Assembly (NCBI GenBank): GCA_907163375.1 | Contig: CAJQUW010010488.1 | Coordinates: forward strand, 17,740 to 81,739 | DNA length: 64,000 nucleotides | Origin: Prostheceraeus crozeri | Lineage: Eukaryota > Platyhelminthes > Polycladida > Euryleptidae | Direction of reading: 5' to 3' | Shown here: positions 52,991-64,000 of the stretch, one piece after another | How positions within the stretch are numbered: position 1 is the first letter of the stretch | How the letters are laid out: each line of letters opens with the position of its first letter | Position numbers and translations under genes: made by a program | The notes under the pieces: model-generated | Database searches by the model: none | What the model was told of the DNA's origin: nothing | The model's input: only the letters and a program-made list of their open reading frames with translations

Positions 52991-55900
52991 ATCATAATGA
53001 TGGAATATTCAGAAGCAGTAGAATGCAGCTGAGTGTTGATCTGTACTTGCCGATCACACAAAGGCCAATGGGATGAAAGTGCAAATATGAAAAGGAATAA
53101 TGACAACCCATTGTTGTTCCTGCTTTCTGTTCAACAACTAGCCTTAGTAAATCGACGAGATCAGCTTGAGAAATTCTTGTTACAACTAGGTCATTTTTGA
53201 TTTGTAGATAATTGATTGGAATTTTGTACTGCTTGTAAGTGTAGATCGATATACTGCGTTGAATGATACGCTTGGTCAAGATGCACTACCAATTATGCTT
53301 GGTTAGGATAAATCAATCTGTGGTTTTTGCGTAGTAATAATAATATGTTATATTTCGAAACGACAGACGCATAACGATTACAAATATTCAAGGGAGAAGA
53401 CAAGAAGTCAACAAGAAGTAGCATCACTATGAATCATTCGATGGATGAAGTTTTTTCCGTTGATCGCATTGATGGTCGTTCCCCGCAGTCTAGGTCTGAG
53501 GTTCCTGCAATGTGTTGTTTCCGGTGGTAGAAGTCGATGTAGCACGTGTCCCTGGTGCTGCACTATCTTTTAAACAAAACGTCCTTGATCTTTTAAGACA
53601 TTACTGATAATGTGCATGCGCATGCATTACTCATTGATTAATATACAGTGTTGCCGCAACGACCAGGGAGAAAATTCCTCAGCTTTCTCTAGGGCTACAT
53701 ATCGCATTAGGGGAGATGTTCCTAGAGGCCTTATCATAGCACACAACCTTGCACTCTTTCTCTAATGCTGTGTCATGCTGGACGTCAACTGAATTGATAT
53801 GAATCCATATACATATAGGGGAGAGCAGGGTTTATGGGCCATCTGAGTTAAAGGGGTTATAGAGACCACTAATTTCGCTCTAGGATCAAATTTTTCGGCC
53901 TAATCACTAGCTATGGACACAGACGCAACGTTCCGTGTGGGCCAACCACCAATATTTGCAAAAATTCGAAATTAATTTAATAATATTCCATAACAGTTAA
54001 ATTTAAGGTGCTCCCTACACAGAAGAGCGATCAACTTTTTTTAATTGACCGGTCAGCCGGAGATAGGTGGATAAACGGCATAACTTAAATTTTGACGAAT
54101 AATTGAGCCTTCTTGCTATGTGAAGGCATGATAATCAAAGCTGTGATTGCGAATAATCAGCATGACAGATGTAAATGTACACTGACAGATTGATTAATTC
54201 CAAGCGCTGACAAGAAAACACTAACATGAGACAACTTATTGATTGACAATATTGCAGATTGAGATAGCAATCCAAGTATGCGCTGAGACAGCAATTCACG
54301 TAATTACGTGAGATAACATGGCGTAGGCGTAGCCCACTGCAAATGCGAAATAGGCCTATTACTCTTTTTCATCCGACTTGTTAGGCCTCTTGTTGCTTAC
54401 ATCGCTTTCACTTTCGGTGACCTTTCACAACAACGTGCTGCGACGTATTTTCCTGTTGGCCATGTTTGCGCTTGAGAATGAAGAAATATAATTTTTCTGG
54501 CAACTTTTATGGTATTGCGGTGAATTGTGGGGGAGGGGGCCGTAACACCCCACGTTCAGTGACCATAACCCGCCCGATAAGGAAACAATGATTATTCTTC
54601 TCTTGCATCTCTTGTTCGCATCACATGAATACTACATACCTATTAGATTTTCACTTTATTTGTTCCCTGTAAAAAGTCTTGTACCTAATTTTCCTGATAT
54701 CGCAGCTAATTGCAGGTTCTTAAATTGTACGTGATAACAAACGAAAATAGGAAAATAAGTTGATGAAACTAAGGGATTGACAGGATTCACTGCGCATATT
54801 AGAGGAAAAAAGTTACTAATTTACAATTGATGGAGGCTTAGAGAACATACGCCTAATACAACTGGAGAACATATATTCATCAGCTTTGATAATGTGTAAA
54901 ACTACCATTTTTCCATGGCCAACACCTACATATACGGCACATGTTATACGGATATTTAGATGAAAAAAACTTTGAAATGAAACTTTACATCTTTAATGAC
55001 ACCATCAAAAATATTGCAAACGAAACAGAAATTGTAGCAAAAAGAAGAAAAAGCTTGAAATAAGCGGATATAATTACAATAAATACGAGGACTTTGAAAA
55101 TCGTTGCATTGCGACTCGACGCTATATGTTGAGCATTTGAAAACCAAGCGTTTCATCGGAATCCAAAGTACATCGACGGAATACAGAAGCGTTAAATCAG
55201 CTTAGTTTCATCGATGTCTTTTAATTCATTTAAGGATGTGCTTTAAAATGGCAAATAAATGCAAATCGGCGAAACTTTCAGTTTGTTAAAATCTTTCAGC
55301 TAAGAATTCCGCTGATGTGGCGATGTTTCTAATCAATCTAATGCAAACAATAGACAGAGTCACTTTGATATAGAAATTCATCATCAATAAATGTGACATC
55401 GACAGAACAGGATTAAGAACCTATTTGAAAACTCATCGGATCCACAGTCTTGCTTGTCATTCATGTATTTAAATGCTTTTTGTCTAATCCATGTGAAAGG
55501 TACAGACGACAAAACCGTTGGGTGTCTTGGATTTCATTTGTCTAGACGCACGGGATGTTAAAACTCAAAAACGACAATTGGCATAACCTCCAGAGTGCCC
55601 TCTTCGAATTTATCTTCATTGATTATTCATCTGGGCTATTTTTGTGACCGCAGGTTCACGAACTTTGTTATAATCATGTCCTGGTTGATTTGAATTCATA
55701 GCCATTGTTCCTGTGGACGTTGACTATCTAATGCTCGCACTTAAAGCATAAAAGATTCAAAAGATTCATGGTCGTTTTCAATGGTCAAATTATTAATGGT
55801 CTGCCAATATTTTGTCCTTTTAAACCTCACAATTACTTCGAATCAGTAAAAATAAATATTGATAAGTTACTCCTGTTGCGTCATGTAAATTGTTTACTTT

Positions 55901-56566
55901 CTTATCTGGAACATCGTTCTGTACAATATGCAGTTCAGAACTAATTATATATGGCGCAGATACCACGGCTCCGGATCCGACCCAAGACCCTTTGACGTAA
56001 TTCTATAGTCGAGCCACCAACAAGAGACCGAAAATGAGACTTTCCCAGAATGATGCACACCCTATGGCTACTACGAAACTGCACATCTGACGAAGTCTAC
56101 CACCAGTACCTCTTCTTGTCGGACAAGAACAAAGAAAGCACATGTAAATCCTGTGGGAAGCCGACTAAGGCTTTCGGTCAGATCATGCTTGTCTGTATTT
56201 CTGCGACTAAACAAGAAGTAGACCTACCTCGGCAAGTTCATCATAAGGTACAGTTCATGTACCTTTGCTTTAGAAGTTAAACACATTTACATTCATCAAA
56301 TCGTTTTTTGCCGTTAAACGCAGCATCTTGATTAAATTTTAGCTGAAACTTACTGTCTTCAAAATCAGAAATCGCAGGCATAAGCACACGCATGATAGAA
56401 AAGGACCACAAGACACTCCATACATGCTAAAAATTATGACTGATGACTTATCTGGTGCTTCCAACTTAAGATCCATTTTTATGAGGTATGGATGAGTCGC
56501 AGAGAGGGGCCCATGAATTTCTCCTGTTTTTAGGGGACTAATTAAAGTCTCTGATTCAGTCCCAAC
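52991..56566. other. Non-coding, probable intron or flank
   Basis: No exon with both splice sites and a recognisable product was found. The stretch 55970-56280 may be an old retroelement remnant (plus strand ESTCKSCGKPTKAFGQIML), but the match is vague. Confidence 0.4.
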
Positions 56567-59363
56567 CAGGGTTGCCAACTCACATCGACAAAAATAGTGA
56601 CCATACTTCGTGGTTTATGTAGAATTTGAAAAAAACATGATTTTAATCTGTTTTACTCAAGTTGATCAATATTTAATCTATAAGTCGTTTTTTGTTTATT
56701 TCCATGTCATATTATCACAAAATGCAGTGTATCATACACTGCATACACTGTGTATGCGTGTTTTACGAATTTACTATAAGTTGATTCAAATAATAAAATT
56801 TATCTTATTTCGCATACATTATCAAAATGTTAAGTAATTTCTATGAGTTTGTTGTTTACAATGTACGAGTATACATGCACAAAAGATTCTTGAACATTAA
56901 GAACATGTACATACAATGATAATCAAAATAAAACGGATATATAACTGATTAACTGACTCTCTCTGTACATTTCTTTATACTTATCAAAGGATTCTTTGCG
57001 GGATATTAGAAAGGTTAAAAAAAAATTCACAATATACATGAAAACATAATAGCAGAAGAAGTAAATAAAACTTCCAAGAGTACTACCGAGAATAATTTCG
57101 AATCCATACAATAACCAAGAAATACACGTAAGTCAAACCCCCCCCAAATTAAGTCACATTTTCACAAATCGTCATCATAAGTTAACTTACAACTTCGAAA
57201 TGTGAGAATTTTTATTTTACCAATATTTAAACGATGCACACAATTTTTACATTTAACAATAAGCGCAATTTGCTCTACTTAAACATTTTGCTTCAAAGCT
57301 ACCTAAAAACATAGACTGTCATATCGGCAAGAGAAGACCGAAAAAAGGTTTTTAGTCAATTTCGATAACATTGAATCTGATTATAGTTTCATGAAATTCT
57401 GTTGTCAACGGTTAGACACACTATATTGCTCCAATGCAGGCTACGTTTCTTTTCTCCAAAATAGCCCACTCGCTGTCTCGTCTCATTCAACTTCATTTGT
57501 CCACCGCTTGAATGTTTCATTTCAGTTCATTTTGTGTGTGTCTTTTGAAGACGCCAACAATTCCTGAAGGGAGCGCGTTTGAGAAAATCACGTACAATTT
57601 CTGCACAAAGACAATTGTTTGGATACGTTCATGTACAGTGTTCCAGCCTTTTGTAACAACGTTCCAACAAACTGTCGGAGAACAAAGCATTCAAAATATG
57701 AGCGGTTCTGAGCGGTCTCATCACGAAACGAACAGAATCATAAAGCAAGGATCGCATCCTAACTTTGATTCAAACATCATCGGATTTCATACCCAGAAAA
57801 GCCACGCACCATTCGACTGCATGTTTTGATAAACGCGACCAGCATAAACGATTCAACAAAGATCCATCAGCTTTGGAAAATTAGTTTGAGTAGCATCGAC
57901 AACATTAACAAGTATCAATCAGGATGTTTGGACTGCATGTCGCGAGTTCATGCGATTGACAGCCAACGCCAGGTACATGGATATGCTTTGGAGAGCTCAT
58001 CAACTTTTTTTTCTTGTCATGGTTTTGTGATGTTCTTCATCTTCGCGTAGAAAATGTAAGATCCAAGAGTCTATACTTCAGTTTGAAGAAAAGTTTTGAA
58101 CCAAAGGTACAACACCTCGTCTTGTACGAGTCCCAAATATATCTTGGACCTTCTTTCAAATTCTTTGATCATCTTATTTCAAGCAATTTGCTTCTACATG
58201 GCGATGCTTTTCAAGAAGAATAAAAGCGAATCGTAAATCGACTCTAACACTGATCGGTTCACGTTCCAATCTAACAATTCGTCCACAGTAAATCGTTCGA
58301 TTGCAAAAAGATGGAATTATCCCCGATCCGAAATCGCAACTATGACGGGAAACCCAAAATATGGGAGTTCCCAAAGATTTGACATGTTACAACTCCAAAC
58401 CCTTGGCCTGTGTTGAAAGATGTGAAAAGGATCATAAGGCGGTTTTTATGGTGCATGAACAAATTGGTAGATGTGAATCAGCAGAGAGAGTGATTGACTG
58501 ACAATACATTTCTAAGATCACTGGCTGCTTCATATTTTTTTACCAGTTTTTTGCAGACGACAGGAAAATGACAAGAATTTTTTCCAAAAATAAAATCGAA
58601 AAAACATCCAAGAAACCTCGTGGGCTTGCAATAGTAGAGCTTTTTCAAACCAAGATACCTTTTGTGCTGGTGCTTGAAAATGAGGCCTTGCATTGGAGTG
58701 GAACGACAAAAATCAGAGAATTACTCAGCAAATTTGACAAAGAGTCTTGAGAATTCCCTGTGAAATTCATTTCTTATTTCGACCTTACTCAGCAAATGGC
58801 ATGATGTGACAACTGCAACCAGTGTTAGAAATCAATCAGATTTTCCCGCGACCTCTTTCAATCGGAGCAGAGACACCTTTTGGAGCCTGCAACGAATGAA
58901 TCAAAATACCTCGCTAAATACGCGTACGCTTTAAGGTTCATCTAAGTTGTCCAGATGTGGCTATATTTATTAAAAGAAAAAGAAATAGTATATACCTCCT
59001 GCTACACTTAATAAAAGGAGCAAGCGAGCAAAAAAGTGCATAATAAGAAACAACCATAATTAATTTGTTTAAAATTTTTTGTACAAGTGCAGTTTGGTGG
59101 TATTTTTGAATCTGTAATTGTTTCTCTCCATTCTGACATACGCCCATCAGTGTCTAACATTAATACGAGCGCATACAATGCGAGCTTAATTTATAGATAC
59201 AATTTATGTTATATATCCATACTGAAATAATGTTTTTTTTATTGTATCAATTCTTTTTAGTATTTTGAAATAAGGGGTCACTATTTTTTAGTGACTTGTG
59301 AAATAAATAGTTGACCAAATAGTGACCGGTAACTAAATAGTGACTCGAGTTGCGCAAACCCTG
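56567..59363. mobile_element. hAT-like element, about 2.8 kb, degenerate
   Basis: The ends CAGGGTTGCCAACTC and GAGTTGCGCAAACCCTG are near inverse copies. The flanking octamers GTCCCAAC and GACCCAAA agree at six of eight positions. AATAGTGAC motifs repeat near both ends. No transposase was recognised inside, so the element is non-autonomous or old. Confidence 0.6.
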
Positions 59364-61160
59364 GACCCAAACAACCAAGACCAGCTCATGATCGTTTAAT
59401 TTTGGCCACCAACATTTCATTCTTCCATAGTGAGGCATTATTCATACAAAAAATAAGTATTACATTTTGGTCAGACAAATCGATCATGGCGAAGGAGTTT
59501 TCAAAAAACTTCAATCTCGCATCTCACTTGGAAAAACAGACATTGCATTGATTGAGACAGAAAAGAGCATTGAACCGGGTAGATCTCGGCAGACGCGCAG
59601 ATTTGTAGCTGCCATGTGAAAAGACTAGCACTGCATTATCATCTACTATCCTCTGAAATCCAATTTTCAGCCTCACTCAAGCTAAGTTGAATCAATCACA
59701 GCACTTAGTCGGACAAGATGATTCAACTTCTTATCTTGTCAGGGAGTCTCTCATATTCACAAATACAAGGGTGAAAACAATCGGATACTTCCAAATGGAA
59801 ACGAAATCCCTTCTTAATATTCAAGCCACTTCTTCTTTCAAAGTATATTATTGCTTCTTGCTACCAGTATTTCGATTGGAAATGAGTCACATACATAATA
59901 AACCATAGCATTTTTAAGCAACCAACATTGTGCTCGGCGGGTACATCCAAAATTGAGGTGAGTAATCCATCTGCTTTGTTCGCCATAGAGCCTCTCGCTC
60001 AGACAAGTTGCGTTTTCGGTTGCAAACACAATCTGAACTCTCGCGCCACGGTGGAATTTTTCGATCACACCACCTGTGAGCTAATTTTTTGAGTATCTTT
60101 TAAAAACAAGAAAGCTATGGCCACCATATTTCTAGTAGATTTCTTACCTAGTTAATTATGCAAAATATTGACCGATGGCAACATGAAATTTTTGATCCAA
60201 CTAAGAATTTGTGCGTGGGATATATTATAAAAATTTGAATGTTTTGGGACTAATTTGGCTGATTTCGGTTATTTTTCCCTCTAAGGAAAAGGTGCGGTAA
60301 CAATTACTTATGAAATAAGTTGACATAACAAGAAGGATCTTACCTAACCAACATAAAAATTGCTAACAAATGTCATGTTTTCGAATTTGAAATAAATCTG
60401 TTTATTATGTATGCATGTTAGAAAATTTGAAAATTCAAAGTTCAAAATCTGAATTTTTATTATTTTTTGGCACTTTTTATATTCTGCATCTAATCAACAA
60501 TTAATGAAAATTTCAGAATCCATGCTTCTTTTAGCACTCAATTGTCTCGATTAAACAGGTTCTACGTCAATTATTGGGGTTGTTTCTTCACACTGCAGAA
60601 ACTAAATACAATACATGTCTATTTAGTTGAACGTAGAGAGTTTGAATAATTTGACCTTCTGGACCTCATCTACTAACAAAAGATGAAAGCTCAATAACGA
60701 TTAACTGATCATTATTTATCAACCACTTTGACCGGATCTTTCGATAAGTGTGTGGTTTATTGGTTTTTGTTGACATATTACATTTCAACTAGTGATACAA
60801 AATGTATTCATTTGTTAAAAATTGGCATTTTTGCCAGTCATCTTCACCTCAACCTAGTAGAAGACTTTGAAAATAAAATTCGAAGCAGCTTTTTCTGAAT
60901 CCCCTATTCGATTGAACTGTGTCGTTTGGCAAAATTGGTGTCCATAGTTTGGGATATTACATCAGGGCCCCTGGTGGGAGCTCCGTTCGGTTTAAAAATA
61001 CTCGCAAGGGGCGAGGGGTTAAGAAATCCGCGATCTTTTTGAAAATGCCAGGTAAAAAAGGAAACACAGTATAGTTAAGTATACAAGAAGATACGAAGGT
61101 TCAGTAGTAATTGCCGGACGGTCTACAGCGATATCCAACAACGGAATTACGACACTTGCA
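59364..61160. other. Non-coding, no gene recognised
   Basis: AT-rich, without convincing open frames, RNA genes or long repeats. Confidence 0.4.
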
Positions 61161-61174
61161 TTCACTTTATTCCT

Positions 61175-61345
61175 TCACAGTGACGGAATACAAATACATA
61201 TAAATTCTATCAAGAGCCTGTGCATGGCGGTATACTTTTGTCGACACACCGGCTCCGACCTAGCTCTCTTCCCCACGGCTTCCGGAACGGCCGTCCAGTT
61301 CCCATCTATCGGCTCCGAGCCTTGGTTACGGATAACAAGAATGCC
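61175..61345 (-). CDS. Possible terminal coding exon of an unknown gene
   Basis: Acceptor CATTTTCAG|GGC at 61346. An open frame of 56 codons (GILVIRNQGSEPIDGNWTAV, then KRARSEPVCRQKY) runs to a TGA. AATAAA lies at 61171-61166, just downstream. The stretch is richer in GC than its surroundings. The upstream exons would lie beyond 61.4 kb and were not identified. Confidence 0.35.
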   Translation of the reverse strand, partial: GILVIRNQGSEPIDGNWTAVPEAVGKRARSEPVCRQKYTAMHRLLIEFICICIPSL

Positions 61346-62302
61346 CTGAAAATGAAACTTCAACAGCATTCAGACAATATTGTATTTTGATAAGATTATT
61401 GAATTCAGGCTCCCATTATAGTAATGCATGAATCTTAGATAGTCCACTCATCACTCTTCCTAAAATCTGAACCAACATCCAATTTATAACAGTTTAGACT
61501 AAATGAAATTAAAAAAACAATCATATTTCGCTCATACCGCACTTCTTTTGCATATGCTTGTAAGAATGGCATCCGCCCTTCACAAATACGTTTGATAACG
61601 GATTAAAAACACACAACAATTTACAATTTTCATCGTGCAGGCGATGATGCAATTGTGATACCAAACAAAGATGTTTCGCAACTCCATTCTTTAATTACTT
61701 GACACCAATTGCTATGATACGAGCTTCGCCGATTGAAAAGAATCAAATTTAAATAAACAAATGCTCTGCGAAGATCTTCCCAAAAGATTAGGAAATTGAT
61801 AAAAAGGAAAACAAGCGCTGATTTAAAATCAAACAATAAATACAAGAAAAATTTACATAAGCGAAATCAATCAGTCTTGATAGATCTTTTGATTCTACTA
61901 AAATGAAGAAAAAAAAAAAAAATTGAAAGAGTCGAATTATATAGCAGAAAAATGGTAGTTAAACAGAAACTCGCATACTGAATGAAGGACAATTTATATG
62001 ACTCTATAACACCACAAGCCATATGACGCAATATAAATGTGAAAATAAAGTCTTTACACACTAAAGTATATGAATAGCACTTTCATTTCGACTCATATAA
62101 AATTCATCCAAATGAACACTTCACAAAGAATTTTCCGTCCTTCATCTTCAGTGGCTGATATCGTAATAACCGGAAAACACAGACAAAAAAAGCCGTTTAG
62201 TTCTGTTTTTAAAACTCACAACTTTAAAAAACTATGGAAAGAGCTCGTGTTAATTGTTTTAAATAAAATATCTGTGTCATAAGCGTTTATTGAGAACTAA
62301 AA

Positions 62303-62695
62303 TCATTCTGAGCGAGTTTTAAACTCGTACGGGCGATGATGGGAGAATGATTGTTCAAAGTTCACATCGATTGTGTAACGTTTATTTTCATAGTGGTAAA
62401 TGCTCTCCAATGCGCGGTTGTATCTGTCTAGTATTAAATTTCGCCGATGCGAACACTTTCCACATGTGCAAGACAAAAAGACACTATTCTTGCGAAGAAT
62501 AAAATGAGCGGTTTTCATGGTCTTGAAAACGGCAATTATTCCACCGTTGATCAGATTTTTATTGAAACAATGAATACGCCTTCCGATTCTTGAATGTAGG
62601 ACAATTTCCATCAAATAATCTTTTCTTTCATTATCTTCATCACTACTTCTGTATTCCAATTTAAAGGAATTATCTATTGCAACTGAATCATCCAA
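62303..62695 (-). CDS. Unrecognised open frame, about 131 codons
   Basis: Protein-like composition, with a CTCGKC cysteine pair pattern and basic/aromatic residues after it. It lacks an upstream ATG in its first part, so it would be an exon or a remnant. No family recognised. Confidence 0.25.
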   Translation of the reverse strand: MDDSVAIDNSFKLEYRSSDEDNERKDYLMEIVLHSRIGRRIHCFNKNLINGGIIAVFKTMKTAHFILRKNSVFLSCTCGKCSHRRNLILDRYNRALESIYHYENKRYTIDVNFEQSFSHHRPYEFKTRSE

Positions 62696-62699
62696 CAAA

Positions 62700-64000
62700 G
62701 TCGAATAGATTCACCTGCATTTTACCAGTCACCTACGTTGACAATTCGAATTGGAGATCTGTATTGAGGAATTTAGCCTATCGATTCCGTGCACAAAGAT
62801 AGTCGCTCACTCTCCACTCGAACATTAGCATAAACATGAAGATTTGTAATCAGACACTATTCGCCCATGTCTGAGAAAAAATTTAACTCAAATGATTTTC
62901 GCCTTTGATAGGAATTGTGAAAAAACGCATAGATGTAGTCATTGCTCATCAATGGAGGGGTGTCGCTCTCGCATTAGTTGTCGTATGTTGTTTACAAGTA
63001 GATTACATGTAATCCGGAACAGATTACATGACTCACTACAGAACATATTTTCAAAAGTAAGGACTTTTATCTTCGAACATCAGGAGCTGGATCTGATGTC
63101 TCAGAAGCAGTTCAGCGGCAGCTTTGTATTGCTGAGTAAATCCTGTGGCCATTTTGGAAAAATGATCAATCAACTATCAACTGGTCAGCTGCATTTCTTC
63201 TGCTGCAGACATTGTCAAACATTTTACTTTGTTTGTTGATCGTGTGATAGCGCGGAACCATTACGAGTCCTATATGGCTCCAATGAGTTTGATTATCTAG
63301 TGAACAATATGAATTTCTTACGTTCACAAAAGTAACGCACAAAAGATGGCACATATTGCATGAAATAAAACTTGAAACATACATACAAAACTAAGAAGGT
63401 ATGGAAGTCCTTTGTACCTGAAGAAAAGTGCTAGATAACCATCGAAAAGGTTTGAAAGTTAAACAAAAAATGGCCAAAATATATTAGAAAACTCCTGACT
63501 CCTTCCAAATTTCTAATATCCGCCAGGATACTAGTACTTAAGGATACTTGAGTATTTTAGATTCTGTGTGAATTTTTAAAATTCTGTAGCCAGTGTATAA
63601 TCATTAAGTTGTTCAAAGCATTTCTAATATTCACTTTGTATGTATCTTGATAATGCTCAATAGATGATGAGCGAAACGTTGAATAATTCATTTTCCCTTT
63701 TATTTCAAAAATAATTATATAACAGCATAGCAAAGATATAACTCAACTGCATAACTAAGTAGCCTAATCACAGACACACTGAAATAATGTGGCAGAAAAG
63801 TAAATAGACACATATGGGGATGTAAACTATACAATTACTATGTAAGAACATAAAAAATTGTAGAACTCGTAGAGGTAAAAAGGAAATAGTGAAAAAAGCC
63901 AAATATCAAAAACCAAGATAACATCACAGAAATACATAGACAATAACTTTCAAATCATCAAATCTCCATAGAACTTGGTGAGAAAGACGCAATGAATTAA
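62700..64000. other. Non-coding, no gene recognised
   Basis: Only short open frames without motifs. AGATTACATG recurs at about 63000 and 63024. Nothing else noted. Confidence 0.4.

Noticed and set aside
55970..56280. Missing CLC membrane exon (an ASFW-like stretch on the minus strand)
   Set aside because: Only a few residues fit, a stop follows soon and no donor or acceptor fits the expected phase.
62892..63239. 115-codon Cys/His-containing frame
   Set aside because: Cysteines are irregular and composition is like its non-coding surroundings.

Overview
This window looks like AT-rich animal nuclear DNA, probably from a marine invertebrate. The evidence is introns with GT..AG borders, exons of a CLC-7-type chloride/proton exchanger, tRNA-derived SINEs, a CR1/Jockey-like LINE, several hAT elements and a Polinton/Maverick. 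No species can be named from the sequence alone.

The first half is a nest of mobile elements. (1) The outermost layer is a hAT-like transposase pseudogene on the minus strand, split into 32733-33270 (N-terminal part) and 1510-2714 (C-terminal part). (2) It is split by an insertion of exactly 30,000 bp (2724-32723), flanked by a perfect 9-bp target duplication, CAAGAATGT. Its ends are long inverted arms carrying 166-175-bp tandem repeats (about 7 copies left, 2 right), a foldback/Mutator-like design. (3) Inside sits a complete Polinton/Maverick (5587-29772, 24,186 bp) with 355-bp nearly identical terminal inverted repeats and a perfect 6-bp duplication, AAGAGG. (4) Inside the Polinton sits a nearly full-length LINE (about 22890-26880). 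A small CACTAG-ended inverted-repeat element (4615-5061) also lies in the outer element.

The Polinton's left half encodes plus-strand virion and integration genes: UBA-RING protein, three or four unknown proteins, packaging ATPase, integrase with chromodomain, a probable capsid protein, a truncated major-capsid remnant and an adenain-like protease. Two overlapping minus-strand genes follow: a TATA-binding-protein-like protein and a protein with a PC4-like segment. Next come a protein-primed-type DNA polymerase B broken by stops and frameshifts, and then a gene that appears spliced (seven coding exons, about 508 codons, all introns phase 0) with its own TATA box. A divergent pair of small genes lies at the right end. 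TATATAAG-type boxes stand before six transcription units, which makes the element's own TBP-like protein notable. Capsid and polymerase genes are broken, while ATPase, integrase, protease and TBP-like frames are open, so this copy looks recently inserted and decaying.

The second half (about 33-64 kb) is ordinary host DNA. It holds five exons of a CLCN7-like gene on the minus strand (39705-52358), whose introns and flanks carry a complete hAT element with an 8-bp duplication (36974-39261), a second hAT-like element (56567-59363), MITEs, SINEs, a worn LINE fragment and a satellite-like motif (47136-47933). The 5' part of the CLCN7-like gene was not found here.
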